Positions 51,850 through 60,967 of a stretch of 64,000 nt of DNA are shown in pieces. Under the pieces are notes generated by a model. That model was not told where the DNA came from. It did not search any database and saw only the letters and a list, made by a program, of their open reading frames with translations. Each line of letters begins with the position of its first letter. Positions within the stretch are counted from its first letter, which is position 1. The stretch covers positions 1-64,000 of the forward strand of contig CAZAEW010000003.1 of NCBI GenBank assembly GCA_964484065.1, in the 5' to 3' direction. The stretch is from JAEVLT01 sp964484065. GTDB lineage: Bacteria > Bacillota > Bacilli > Bacillales > Cytobacillaceae. Position numbers and translations under genes: made by a program.

Positions 51850-52926
51850 ATGAAGAGACAGAAAACAGTTTATGAAGCTGTGGTCGACAATGGTTTTACT
51901 CGTCGTGACTTCCTGAAGATGTGTACTGCTTTGGCAGCTACGCTCGGCTTGGATTACACACAGTCCGACAAAGTTGTAAAAGCAATGGAGACAAATTCCA
52001 GGGTTCCGGTTGTATGGCTTCAATTCCAAGATTGCACAGGATGTTCGGAATCATTTATTCGTTCATCACAGCCTAAAACTGAAAGTGTATTGTTTGACAT
52101 GATTTCGCTTGAGTATACGGAAGTATTGTCAGCACCGTCGGGTTACCAGGTTGAAAAATCAATGGAAGATGTTCTGAAAAAATACAAGGGGAAATATGTA
52201 CTTGCATGTGAAGGCAGTATTCCGGAAAATGACGAATTTTTAAGCGTTGCCGGTAAATCTGCCAAAGAAACATTCTTGAAAATGGCAGAAGGAGCACAAG
52301 CCATTATTGCTTATGGGTCATGCTCTTCCTGGGGAGGAATTGCAGCAGCTCATCCAAACCCTACAGGTGCCAAACCGATTACAAGCTATGTCAAGAATAC
52401 CCCTACTATTCTAGTTCCAGGCTGTCCGCCAATAGCAGAGGTTATGACAGGCGTTATCGCCCATATTATCACGTTCGGCAAATTACCAGAGTTAGATCAA
52501 TATGGCCGTCCAAAAGCTTTCTATCGCCATCGCATTCATGATAAATGCAACCGCCGTGCCTATTTTGACGCAGGCCTGTTTGTCGAGAATTTTGATGATG
52601 AAGGAGCAAAACAAGGATATTGTTTATATAAAGTGGGCTGCAAAGGGCCTACAACCTACAATTCATGTGCAGAAATGCGCTGGAATGGCGGGGTAAGTTA
52701 TCCAATTCAATCAGGAAATCCATGTATCGGATGTTCAGAGGAAGGATTCTGGGATAATGCACCATTCTATTCGAGAAGGGCAGCAATTCCAGGAACACAA
52801 ACAACCATTAACCCGGATCAAGTAGGTTTGGCTGCGGTAGGTGTAGCAGCTGCCGGAATCGCCGTTCATGCAGCAGGAACAGTAATCAAGAAAAAGTCAG
52901 ATGATAAACGAGGTGGAGAAGAATGA
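51850..52926 (+). CDS. [NiFe] hydrogenase small subunit, Tat-exported
   Basis: A 358-residue electron-transfer subunit. The Tat motif is FTRRDFLKM (residues 16-24). Fe-S ligands: proximal C62, C65 (CTGCSE), C158, C192; distal H230, C233, C258, C264; medial [3Fe-4S] C273, C292, C295. The extra cysteines of oxygen-tolerant enzymes are absent (CTGC instead of CTCC, WGG instead of WGC). A C-terminal hydrophobic anchor lies at about 322-344. ATG at 51850 follows AGGGGGAAAAGCGG. Overlaps the large-subunit gene by four bases. Group 1 uptake type with cytochrome b partner; exact subgroup not decidable by eye. Confidence 0.95.
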   Translation: MKRQKTVYEAVVDNGFTRRDFLKMCTALAATLGLDYTQSDKVVKAMETNSRVPVVWLQFQDCTGCSESFIRSSQPKTESVLFDMISLEYTEVLSAPSGYQVEKSMEDVLKKYKGKYVLACEGSIPENDEFLSVAGKSAKETFLKMAEGAQAIIAYGSCSSWGGIAAAHPNPTGAKPITSYVKNTPTILVPGCPPIAEVMTGVIAHIITFGKLPELDQYGRPKAFYRHRIHDKCNRRAYFDAGLFVENFDDEGAKQGYCLYKVGCKGPTTYNSCAEMRWNGGVSYPIQSGNPCIGCSEEGFWDNAPFYSRRAAIPGTQTTINPDQVGLAAVGVAAAGIAVHAAGTVIKKKSDDKRGGEE

Positions 52927-54647
52927 GCGAACGGATAGTTGTCGATCCGATTACAAGAATTGAAGGTCATCTTCGGGTAGAAGTAGATATTGACGCAAAT
53001 GGTAAAATCAACGATGCTTTTAGCTCAGGAACAGCTGTGAGAGGATTGGAGTTAATTGTCCGTGACCGCGATCCCCGCGATGTTTGGGCATTTGTGCAAA
53101 GGATCTGTGGAGTTTGTACCACCGTTCACGCGCTGGCATCCATTCGTTCCGTTGAAGATGCTTTGAAAATAAAAATTCCGAGAAATGCCCATTTAATCCG
53201 TGACATAATGAATGAAGCACTATATGTTCACGACCACGTGGTTCATTTCTATCATTTACATGCTCTTGACTGGGTGGATGTTGTAAGTGCCTTAAAAGCA
53301 AACCCTGCTGAAACATCCCGGATTGCTCAATCTATTTCCAGTTGGCCAAAATCATCCCCGGGATATTTTGCTGACGTTCAGAGAAAGGTGAAAAAGCTGG
53401 TCGACAGCGGTCAGTTGGGTATATTTGCAAATGGTTACTGGGGGCACCCGGCATATAAGCTTCCGCCGGAAGTAAACTTACTAGCAGTTGCTCACTATCT
53501 GGAAGCATTAGATTGGCAAAAAGAAATCGTCAAGATTCATACTATTTTTGGCGGAAAAAACCCGCATCCGCACTATGTAGTCGGAGGAATGGCAACACCG
53601 CTTGATATTGACAGCGATAATGCCGTCAATGCTGAACGCCTAATGCATGTGTCACAAATCATTGACCAGGCAAAAGAGTTTGTCAACCAGGTATATATCC
53701 CTGATTTGCTTGCAATTGGTTCCTATTACAAAGATTGGACTTATGGCGGCGGCTTAAATAACTACCTGTGCTACGGTGATTTTTCGACAACAGATATCTA
53801 TGATACCAAAAACTACCGGATGCCTCGCGGTATTATTTTAAATGGTAATTTAAATGAAGTTCATGATGTTGATTTGAAGGATACGAAACAAATTCAAGAG
53901 TTCGTCGACCACTCTTGGTACACGTATGATGGCAAAAGTGGCGATGGGCTTGGGAAACACCCATTTAATGGAGAAACTGAGCTGAATTATACAGGACCTA
54001 AAGCTCCATTTAAGACTTTAGATACGGCAAAACAATACAGCTGGCTAAAATCACCACGCTGGAAAGAACAAGCAATGGAGACCGGTCCATTGGCGCGGAT
54101 GATTGTTGGTTATGCTTCCGGTAAAGACGAAATTGTTCATATCGTCGATAATACATTGAAAAAACTGAACCTGCCTATGTCAGCCTTGCAATCTGCTCTT
54201 GGCCGGACTGTAGCCCGCGGACTTGAAACTGTGCTGATTTCCGGGTGGATGAGAAATGATATGGACGAGCTGCTTAAAAACATTAAGGGCGGAAATCAAG
54301 TTACTTTTGACCGCTCAAACTGGGACCCTAGCACATGGCCAAGCAAAGCTCAAGGTGTAGGCTGGATGGAAGCTCCACGCGGTGCTCTTGGACACTGGAT
54401 TGATATTGAAAATGGAAAAACGAAAAACTATCAGGCTGTTGTTCCATCTACTTGGAATGCTTCACCTCGTGACCATAACAACAAAATCGGTGCCTATGAA
54501 GCAGCACTTAAAGGAACTCAGTTGTTAAACAAAGAACAGCCATTAGAAATTATGAGGATTATTCACTCTTTTGATCCATGTCTGGCTTGTGCAGTACACT
54601 TGACGGATTTAGAGACCAATAAAACGACAGAAATTCGTTTAGGTTAG
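52923..54647 (+). CDS. [NiFe] hydrogenase large subunit
   Basis: A 574-residue catalytic subunit. Nickel-iron ligands are C62 and C65 (RICGVCTTVHA) and C553 and C556 (DPCLACAVH). The residues after H559 form a 15-residue tail that the maturation protease would remove. ITRIEGHLRVEV at the N-terminus is the other family hallmark. ATGA overlap with the small-subunit gene and GGTGGAGAAG upstream. It is carried outward by the small subunit's Tat signal, as it lacks its own. Confidence 0.97.
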   Translation: MSERIVVDPITRIEGHLRVEVDIDANGKINDAFSSGTAVRGLELIVRDRDPRDVWAFVQRICGVCTTVHALASIRSVEDALKIKIPRNAHLIRDIMNEALYVHDHVVHFYHLHALDWVDVVSALKANPAETSRIAQSISSWPKSSPGYFADVQRKVKKLVDSGQLGIFANGYWGHPAYKLPPEVNLLAVAHYLEALDWQKEIVKIHTIFGGKNPHPHYVVGGMATPLDIDSDNAVNAERLMHVSQIIDQAKEFVNQVYIPDLLAIGSYYKDWTYGGGLNNYLCYGDFSTTDIYDTKNYRMPRGIILNGNLNEVHDVDLKDTKQIQEFVDHSWYTYDGKSGDGLGKHPFNGETELNYTGPKAPFKTLDTAKQYSWLKSPRWKEQAMETGPLARMIVGYASGKDEIVHIVDNTLKKLNLPMSALQSALGRTVARGLETVLISGWMRNDMDELLKNIKGGNQVTFDRSNWDPSTWPSKAQGVGWMEAPRGALGHWIDIENGKTKNYQAVVPSTWNASPRDHNNKIGAYEAALKGTQLLNKEQPLEIMRIIHSFDPCLACAVHLTDLETNKTTEIRLG

Positions 54648-54659
54648 GAGGGGAGACAA

Positions 54660-55460
54660 ATGTCAGACCTCACCACAAATATCGATAATCAAACGTCAAA
54701 ACCTGTATCACAGCATGCACCAGGTGTTAACAGCGAGAATTCCTTTCTCCCAAAAAAGGAGATAAAATATAAACCAATCAATAATTCAATAAAGGTTTAT
54801 GTTTGGGATTTGCCAGTACGGGTATTCCATTGGATTAATATGATTGCCATTATCCTGTTAATGATTACAGGAGTTTACATTGGCAAACCATTTGCTGATG
54901 CGGCCATTCCGGATGAAGCTTATTACTCTTATTTTATGGGTTGGGCAAGGTATGTTCACTTTTTTGCGGCATTTGTGTTCTCAGCAAACATTCTTTTCCG
55001 CGTTTACTGGATGTTCGCCGGCAACAAATTCGCAGCATCTAATCCATTAAGACTTATTTTTTGGAAAGAAGTTTTAGAAACAGTGAAGTTCTATTTATTC
55101 CTGAAAAACAAAAAACCCCATTATGCTGGACATAACCCGTTAGCACAGTTGAGTTACTGGGTTTTCCAAGGCTTTGGTTCAATCATTCTGATTTTTACAG
55201 GTTTCTTTATGTATTTTGAACCACAGCAGCAAACATTTTGGGGAAAACTATTTTCTTGGGTGCCTGCTGTTTTCGGTAACAGCTACACGCTTCGTTCCTG
55301 GCACCATCTTGCTGCCTGGGCATTCATGCTCTTTATCGTAATCCATATTTATATGGCATTCCGCGATGACTATTTAGAGCGCAATGGTGCTATTTCATCC
55401 ATGTTTACCGGATATAAGCAAGAGCCAAAAAAAGTAGTTGGTGGAAAAAATGATAAATAA
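54660..55460 (+). CDS. Hydrogenase cytochrome b subunit
   Basis: A 266-residue membrane subunit passing electrons from H2 to menaquinone. After a hydrophilic N-terminal of about 50 residues come four helices with heme-ligand histidines in VRVFHWINMI, YVHFFAAFVF and SWHHLAAWAFMLFIVIHIY, as in HyaC/HupC. AGGAGGGGAGACAA precedes the ATG at 54660. The unusually long N-terminal region is rich in Asn/Ser/Thr. Confidence 0.93.
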   Translation: MSDLTTNIDNQTSKPVSQHAPGVNSENSFLPKKEIKYKPINNSIKVYVWDLPVRVFHWINMIAIILLMITGVYIGKPFADAAIPDEAYYSYFMGWARYVHFFAAFVFSANILFRVYWMFAGNKFAASNPLRLIFWKEVLETVKFYLFLKNKKPHYAGHNPLAQLSYWVFQGFGSIILIFTGFFMYFEPQQQTFWGKLFSWVPAVFGNSYTLRSWHHLAAWAFMLFIVIHIYMAFRDDYLERNGAISSMFTGYKQEPKKVVGGKNDK

Positions 55461-55929
55461 TTCAAAAATAACCATTTTAGGTATTGGCAACACCCTCTTC
55501 TCTGATGAGGGTGTTGGCATTCACCTTTTGCCTATTTTAGAGAATGAATTTAAAGATGATCTAGATATCGAAATCATCGAAGGATTAACAGACGGCATGA
55601 AATTGCTTGGTCCTGTTGAGGATGCTGAAAATCTGATTATTATTGATGCCATCAATGCCGGCAAAGAACCGGGCTCAATCATCACTTTAGTCGGAGATGA
55701 AATCCCCGCTTATTTCGGTATAAAGATGTCGATTCATCAATTAGGATTTCAAGAGGTGCTCCTTGCCGCAAAAATGCGGGAACGGTATCCAAAACAAATT
55801 GTCATGTTTGGTATGCAGCCTTCATCATTAGAACTGGGTGTAGAATTGACAGAAACAAATCGTGCACAGCTTCCGAATCTGGCCAAAGCTGTCATTAGTC
55901 AAGTCAATGCTTGGAGATATGAACAATGA
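55450..55929 (+). CDS. Hydrogenase maturation endopeptidase
   Basis: A 159-residue HybD/HyaD-type protease that cuts the C-terminal tail off the large subunit after nickel insertion. GIGNTLFSDEGVG with E20, D66 (IIIDAINAG) and H96 (SIHQLGFQE) supply the nickel-sensing ligands. ATG at 55450 has GGTGG upstream and overlaps the end of the cytochrome b gene. Confidence 0.94.
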   Translation: MINNSKITILGIGNTLFSDEGVGIHLLPILENEFKDDLDIEIIEGLTDGMKLLGPVEDAENLIIIDAINAGKEPGSIITLVGDEIPAYFGIKMSIHQLGFQEVLLAAKMRERYPKQIVMFGMQPSSLELGVELTETNRAQLPNLAKAVISQVNAWRYEQ

Positions 55930-56369
55930 AACGGATTGATTTTTTAAAAGAAATGGGTGCCAGTTTATTACAAACCGTTAAATATGCTTATGAGCCTTTT
56001 GTTCAAGACGACCTTAAAAGAGTAGAAGATGTTGCTGACAGGGCACTTGGAATAAAGTGGCTCCCCCTAATGCGGGAAGAAGAAATGGAACCAGTTCTTG
56101 AAATGAAATTTGTCGATGGTAACCCAATAATTGTTTCACGCTATGATACGAACATGCAGGTAATGGATGGAATTTGCCCTGTATGTTCGAATATTATTAC
56201 CGTCACAGCACTATATTCAACTGGAAAATGTTTAAATTGTGAGAAGGAATTCAACTTTAAAACGAAGCAAGGCACGCTCCATATAGCTTCATTACCGATA
56301 AAAGTAAAAGATCAAACTGTGTTTGTTGGATTTCAGAAGCATAAGAAACTAGGTGGTAACCATGCATGA
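55926..56369 (+). CDS. Rieske-like protein with a Cys4 metal site, in the hydrogenase operon
   Basis: A 147-residue protein overlapping its neighbours (ATGA before; 8 bases with hypA after). Residues 1-50 are helical and charged. Residues 58-140 follow the Rieske pattern: PIIVSRYDTNMQVMDG, then C84-P-V-C87, then C102-L-N-C105-EKEFNFKTKQG, then LPIKVKDQTVFVGF. The usual Cys-X-His pairs are replaced by CxxC pairs, so a zinc, rubredoxin-like or unusual Fe-S site is possible. No known hydrogenase accessory family is recognised. Role in maturation or electron transfer is inferred from the operon. Confidence 0.6.
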   Translation: MKRIDFLKEMGASLLQTVKYAYEPFVQDDLKRVEDVADRALGIKWLPLMREEEMEPVLEMKFVDGNPIIVSRYDTNMQVMDGICPVCSNIITVTALYSTGKCLNCEKEFNFKTKQGTLHIASLPIKVKDQTVFVGFQKHKKLGGNHA

Positions 56370-56718
56370 AATGTCATTAATGGGTGATATCCTTCAACTT
56401 GTTCAAGAGGATGCAGCAGAGCGTGGAATCGAAAAAATTAAAAAAGTTGAATTAATTGTCGGGGAGATTTCCAATGCCTTGCCGGATGCGTTGAAGATGG
56501 CATTTGATATTTTTCGTGATCAAAATTTACACTTATTCACCGATAATGCTCAGTTGATCATTCATATCGAGGAAGCCAAAGCGGAATGCATTATTTGCGG
56601 GAGTGAATATCACCCAAGCCAGAAAATTGCCTTGTGCCCAAATTGCAATATACCTTCGGGGAAAATTTTGTCAGGAGAAACATTTCAGGTTTTATCGTAT
56701 GAAGGGAGTAATGAATGA
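56362..56718 (+). CDS. hypA: Hydrogenase nickel-insertion protein HypA
   Basis: A 118-residue protein. The nickel-binding H2 in MHEMSL at the very N-terminus requires the ATG at 56362, which has AGGTGG upstream. The zinc site is C73-like CIICGSEYH with CPNC about 18 residues on. Delivers Ni to the large subunit with HypB. The stop overlaps hypB. Confidence 0.95.
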   Translation: MHEMSLMGDILQLVQEDAAERGIEKIKKVELIVGEISNALPDALKMAFDIFRDQNLHLFTDNAQLIIHIEEAKAECIICGSEYHPSQKIALCPNCNIPSGKILSGETFQVLSYEGSNE

Positions 56719-57377
56719 TGAAAGTAACTTTAAGGACGGATGTTTTAACAAACAACAATAAGGCAGCTGAGTTCAATCGGGAGCTTTTTGAAAGTACCAA
56801 AACCCTTGTCATTAACCTGATGAGTTCACCTGGTGCTGGGAAAACCACACTGCTCGAAGAAACCGTTAAAGCATTATCCGGAAAGTATCGAATTGCCGTG
56901 ATTGAGGGCGATTTAGCAACAGAAAAAGACGCCGACCGGATCCGTGCAATGGGAGCAAAAGCGGTTCAAATCAACACACATGGCGGCTGTCACCTGGATG
57001 CGAGAATGATTGCTGCTTGTTTAGGCGAGTTTGATCTTGAAGAATATGATATTCTCTTCATCGAAAATGTAGGAAACTTGGTTTGTCCTTCGGGGTATGA
57101 TTTAGGGCAAAACCATAAAGTTGCTGTATTAAGTGTTCCTGAAGGTAATGATAAAATCCCTAAATATCCGCAAATGTTTATGCGGACCGAATTAGTGTTA
57201 TTGAATAAAATTGATTTGCTTCCTTACCTCGATTTTAGTGTAGAAGAAGCAAGAAAGGATTTGGCAGAAATCAATCCTCAATCACAGTTAATAACCCTTT
57301 CCGCTAGGACAAATGAAGGGCTGCATGACTGGTTCGCTTGGATTGAAGGAGCTTATGAGCGATGCTTACAGCAGTAA
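56715..57377 (+). CDS. hypB: Hydrogenase nickel-insertion GTPase HypB
   Basis: A 220-residue SIMIBI GTPase: P-loop SSPGAGKTT near 36-44, metal-binding GGCHLDARM near 94-102, and NKIDLLPY near 159. The N-terminal CxxCGC high-affinity nickel motif and the His-rich stretch of some HypBs are absent. ATGA overlap with hypA; 16-base overlap with hypF. Confidence 0.95.
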   Translation: MMKVTLRTDVLTNNNKAAEFNRELFESTKTLVINLMSSPGAGKTTLLEETVKALSGKYRIAVIEGDLATEKDADRIRAMGAKAVQINTHGGCHLDARMIAACLGEFDLEEYDILFIENVGNLVCPSGYDLGQNHKVAVLSVPEGNDKIPKYPQMFMRTELVLLNKIDLLPYLDFSVEEARKDLAEINPQSQLITLSARTNEGLHDWFAWIEGAYERCLQQ

Positions 57378-59674
57378 AGGCAGCAGTAAGAGGAAGAGTG
57401 CAAGGGGTTGGGTTTCGGCCGTTTGTATTTCAGCTTGCGCACCGTTACCGATTAAAAGGAACCGTTCAGAATAATATGGATGGAGTTAAAATCCATCTTG
57501 AAGGAGAAATGGATCAAATCGGGAATTTCTTGAGAGATTTACAAAAACAATCCCCGAGACTTTCAAAAATTGACGAAATTCTTGTTCAGGAAGCAGAATT
57601 TCGAAACTGTAGCCAATTCACAATCATTGAGAGCGAGCGAAGCGGGACATCCATGCTGGTTATCCCCATTGATTCTGCTGTTTGCGATGATTGTTTGAAA
57701 GAAATGAACGACCCGGAAGATTTTCGTTACCAATATCCATTTATTAACTGTACGCAATGCGGGCCGCGTTATACAATCATTGAGGAACTGCCATATGATC
57801 GGCCGTACACAACAATGAAAAATTTTCCAATGTGCCCAGAGTGCAAAAAGGAATATGAGGATCCTTCCAACCGGCGCCATCATGCTCAGCCGATAGCATG
57901 TCCGGAGTGCGGGCCACAGGTAAAGCTGTTAGACAGCAAAGGTCAGGAAATGGCGGTAAAGGAACCGGTGCAAGAAACAATTGCTTTATTAAAAACCGGG
58001 GCTGTTATTGCCATTAAAGGAATTGGTGGCTATCATCTCTGCTGTGATGCGAGAAATAACGATGCTGTTGCAGCATTGAGAAAGCGGAAAAATCGGCCGG
58101 AGAGACCGCTTGCGATAATGGCAGCAAACATTAATATCATAGAAGAAATTGCCGAAATATCAGACGTCGAGCTGTCGTTACTCAAAAGTCCGGAAGCTCC
58201 GATCGTCATCCTGGATAAAAATGATTCCTACTCGCTTGCAGACAGTGTTGCACCGGGAATGAAAACAATCGGTATCATGCTGCCGTATGCTCCACTTCAT
58301 CATTTGCTGTTTTCTGACCCGAAGTTGCCATATCTTGTCATGACAAGTGCTAATCCATCTGGAATGCCAATTCTATATCGGGATGAGGAAGCAATCACTT
58401 ACCTGGATGGTATTGCCGAATATTATCTTGTCCATAACCGTGAAATTCTTCATCCTGTTGATGATTCTGTTGTGCAGGTGAATAATGGGAAAATGGATTT
58501 TTTAAGAAGGTCAAGAGGATATGTTCCTGACCCGTTTGTTACGGAGCAGGATGTGAGCGGAATTGTTGCTTTTGGCGGACAGCAAAAGACAACTTTTACA
58601 ATCGGCAGAAATCATCAAATCTTTATCGGGCCGCATATCGGAGATTTGGAAAACATGGAAACGATTGCTCACTTTAAAAATGAACTGGAGCATCTATTAA
58701 AATGGATTGAAACACCGAAGTCGATTGCAGTCGTAGATGAACATCCCGGTTATTCTGCCCATCATCTCGTTAGAGAGTATCAATTCGAATCAGTTCTGAA
58801 AGTCCAGCACCATCATGCGCATATGGCAGCTTGTATTGACGAACACAGGATCAAAGGAAATACATTTGGGATCATTCTTGATGGTACGGGCTACGGGTTA
58901 GACGGGAAAATATGGGGATTTGAAATCTTCTACGGTGATGCAGGAAGCTTTAAACGAATGGGGCATTTACACTATACTCCTCTTCCGGGAAGTGAAAAAT
59001 GCATTCGGGAACCCTGGAGGAATGCGGCATCCATGCTTATTTCGCTTTTAGGCGAAGAAGGTATGGATTTGGCAAAGAAAATTTTTCACGACAAAGCATC
59101 TCAAATAGATATCTTAAAAAAGATGATTGAAAATAATATCAATACGGTCCAAGCCGGGACATGCGGACGCTTATTCGATGCAGTGAGCGCTATTTGCGGA
59201 ATAACTCAAATTTCCAGTTATGATGGGGAAGCTGCGATCAGGTTGTCTGAGTTTGCTGATGTGAACGATGTTGTTACACCCTATCCTTTTAGCTTGTATA
59301 AGAAGGATCAATTGCTGACCATTGATTTTTCACAAATGATCAAAGAAATTGCATTAAATGTACTCGCTTGTAAGGATGTAAAAAAAATAAGCAGCCAATT
59401 TCATGAAACAGTTGTACAAGCTATTGTTGCATCAATGGTGCAATTGATTCAGGATAATCCTGAATCAGAACGTACTGTTGTCTTATCGGGCGGAAGCCTG
59501 CATAACCGTTTTCTAAGAATTCGACTATCAGCTGAGTTAACCGCGCTTGGAATTCAAGTATATATGCCTGAAAAGGTTCCTTGTAATGACGGAGGATTAT
59601 CATACGGACAATTAGTTGTTGCAGCAGCAAAAAGGAGGGCTGGAGAATGTGTGTTGGAGTACCAGCAAGAGTAG
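57362..59674 (+). CDS. hypF: Carbamoyltransferase HypF
   Basis: A 770-residue multidomain enzyme making the cyanide ligands' thiocarboxamide precursor from carbamoyl phosphate. In order: acylphosphatase domain (GRVQGVGFRPFVF, about 10-22), double zinc fingers (CDDC ... CTQCGP and CPEC ... CPECGP, about 108-185), YrdC-like domain (AIKGIGGYHLCCDA region) and Kae1-like domain with HHHAHMAAC near 485. GGAGC precedes the ATG at 57362. Confidence 0.96.
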   Translation: MLTAVKAAVRGRVQGVGFRPFVFQLAHRYRLKGTVQNNMDGVKIHLEGEMDQIGNFLRDLQKQSPRLSKIDEILVQEAEFRNCSQFTIIESERSGTSMLVIPIDSAVCDDCLKEMNDPEDFRYQYPFINCTQCGPRYTIIEELPYDRPYTTMKNFPMCPECKKEYEDPSNRRHHAQPIACPECGPQVKLLDSKGQEMAVKEPVQETIALLKTGAVIAIKGIGGYHLCCDARNNDAVAALRKRKNRPERPLAIMAANINIIEEIAEISDVELSLLKSPEAPIVILDKNDSYSLADSVAPGMKTIGIMLPYAPLHHLLFSDPKLPYLVMTSANPSGMPILYRDEEAITYLDGIAEYYLVHNREILHPVDDSVVQVNNGKMDFLRRSRGYVPDPFVTEQDVSGIVAFGGQQKTTFTIGRNHQIFIGPHIGDLENMETIAHFKNELEHLLKWIETPKSIAVVDEHPGYSAHHLVREYQFESVLKVQHHHAHMAACIDEHRIKGNTFGIILDGTGYGLDGKIWGFEIFYGDAGSFKRMGHLHYTPLPGSEKCIREPWRNAASMLISLLGEEGMDLAKKIFHDKASQIDILKKMIENNINTVQAGTCGRLFDAVSAICGITQISSYDGEAAIRLSEFADVNDVVTPYPFSLYKKDQLLTIDFSQMIKEIALNVLACKDVKKISSQFHETVVQAIVASMVQLIQDNPESERTVVLSGGSLHNRFLRIRLSAELTALGIQVYMPEKVPCNDGGLSYGQLVVAAAKRRAGECVLEYQQE

Positions 59675-59880
59675 TGAAGAAAATGGAATTTAGTGCAGTG
59701 GTTGACGTTATGGGATCACAAACCACGGTTGGCACTATTTTTGTCCCGGAAGTCAAATTAGGGGATTATGTTATCGTTCATGCTGGACAAGCAATGAGTA
59801 TCGTGGATGAAGATTATGCTAAAGAAAGCGTGGCAGAATGGAGGAAACTGGTCGATGCTCGAAATTCTGAAACAGTCTAA
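59647..59880 (+). CDS. hypC: Hydrogenase assembly chaperone HypC
   Basis: A 77-residue chaperone with the functional N-terminal MCVGVP (C2 binds the Fe(CN)2CO unit with HypD). AAAGGAGGG precedes the ATG at 59647. Its 5' end overlaps hypF by 28 bases and its 3' end overlaps hypD. Confidence 0.95.
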   Translation: MCVGVPARVVKKMEFSAVVDVMGSQTTVGTIFVPEVKLGDYVIVHAGQAMSIVDEDYAKESVAEWRKLVDARNSETV

Positions 59881-60967
59881 CAACCCGGATATTTGTAAGC
59901 CTCTTGCTGAAGCTGTTATTGAGAAAGCAAAAGAATTTCAAAGCAAATTTGGCCGGAAACCTGCTTTTATGGAAGTTTGCGGTTCTCATACAATGGCACT
60001 TGCTCGTACTGGAGTAAAGCAATCCTTAAGAGAATATGTGAACTTAATCTCCGGTCCGGGATGTCCTGTATGTGTAACAGACCAGCGCTCGATTGATGCC
60101 ATGATAGCATTAGCCGAAGGCGATGACAGGATTATTTGCACCTTTGGCGACATGATGAGGGTTCCTGGTTCTTCTAAAACGCTGCTTGATTCAAAAATAG
60201 CAGGGAAAGATATCCGTGTTTTATATTCTCCTGTTGATGCAGTAAAAGTTGCGGAAGAAAATCCTGATAAAGAAGTGATTTTTTTAGGAATTGGCTTTGA
60301 GACAACGATACCGATTATGACATTGATGGCAGGGGAAGCGGAAAAAAGAAATGTAAAGAATTTTTCCATTTGGATGGCAACGAAACTCGTCGAGCCGGTC
60401 CTTCGATATTTGCTGGAAGCCGGTGACGTCAATCTCGATGGATTTTTACTCCCTGGACACGTCTCCATTGTCCTCGGTGAGGATTCTTATCATTATCTTG
60501 TTGACGAATATCATATCTCAGGAGTTATTACAGGCTTTGAAACGGCTGAATTGCTTTCGGGAATTTATAAATTAATGGATCTGAAAATAAAAGATTGTGC
60601 CGCAATCGTTAATAACCATCCTTCAGTTGTCAGTAAAACAGGAAACCAAGTCATTCACAGCTGGATGGATAAGTATTTAACAGAATGTGACGAAGCTTGG
60701 CGCGGAATTGGGATTATACCAAATAGCGGCTTGGATTTAAAACCGGAGTATGATCAATATAATGCAAAAAAACGGTTCACAATAGAAGTTGGAGAGCCGA
60801 AAAAAACAAAATGCCGCTGTGGCGAAGTTATTAGAGGTTTGATTTCTCCAAATGAATGTCCGCTGTTTGGAAAAGCATGCCAGCCGATGAACCCCATCGG
60901 ACCATGTATGGTTTCTGCTGAAGGCAGCTGCTCTGCATACTATCAATACATGAGGGAGAGTTTTTGA
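59855..60967 (+). CDS. hypD: Hydrogenase Fe-cofactor scaffold HypD
   Basis: A 370-residue protein on which Fe(CN)2CO is assembled. MEVCGSHTMAL near 36-46 and SGPGCPVCVTD near 65-75 hold conserved cysteines; the C-terminal Cys set (CRCGEVIRG, CPLFGKAC) is expected for the [4Fe-4S] cluster. ATG at 59855 has GGAGG inside hypC; longer in-frame starts lack this. Confidence 0.96.
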   Translation: MLEILKQSNNPDICKPLAEAVIEKAKEFQSKFGRKPAFMEVCGSHTMALARTGVKQSLREYVNLISGPGCPVCVTDQRSIDAMIALAEGDDRIICTFGDMMRVPGSSKTLLDSKIAGKDIRVLYSPVDAVKVAEENPDKEVIFLGIGFETTIPIMTLMAGEAEKRNVKNFSIWMATKLVEPVLRYLLEAGDVNLDGFLLPGHVSIVLGEDSYHYLVDEYHISGVITGFETAELLSGIYKLMDLKIKDCAAIVNNHPSVVSKTGNQVIHSWMDKYLTECDEAWRGIGIIPNSGLDLKPEYDQYNAKKRFTIEVGEPKKTKCRCGEVIRGLISPNECPLFGKACQPMNPIGPCMVSAEGSCSAYYQYMRESF

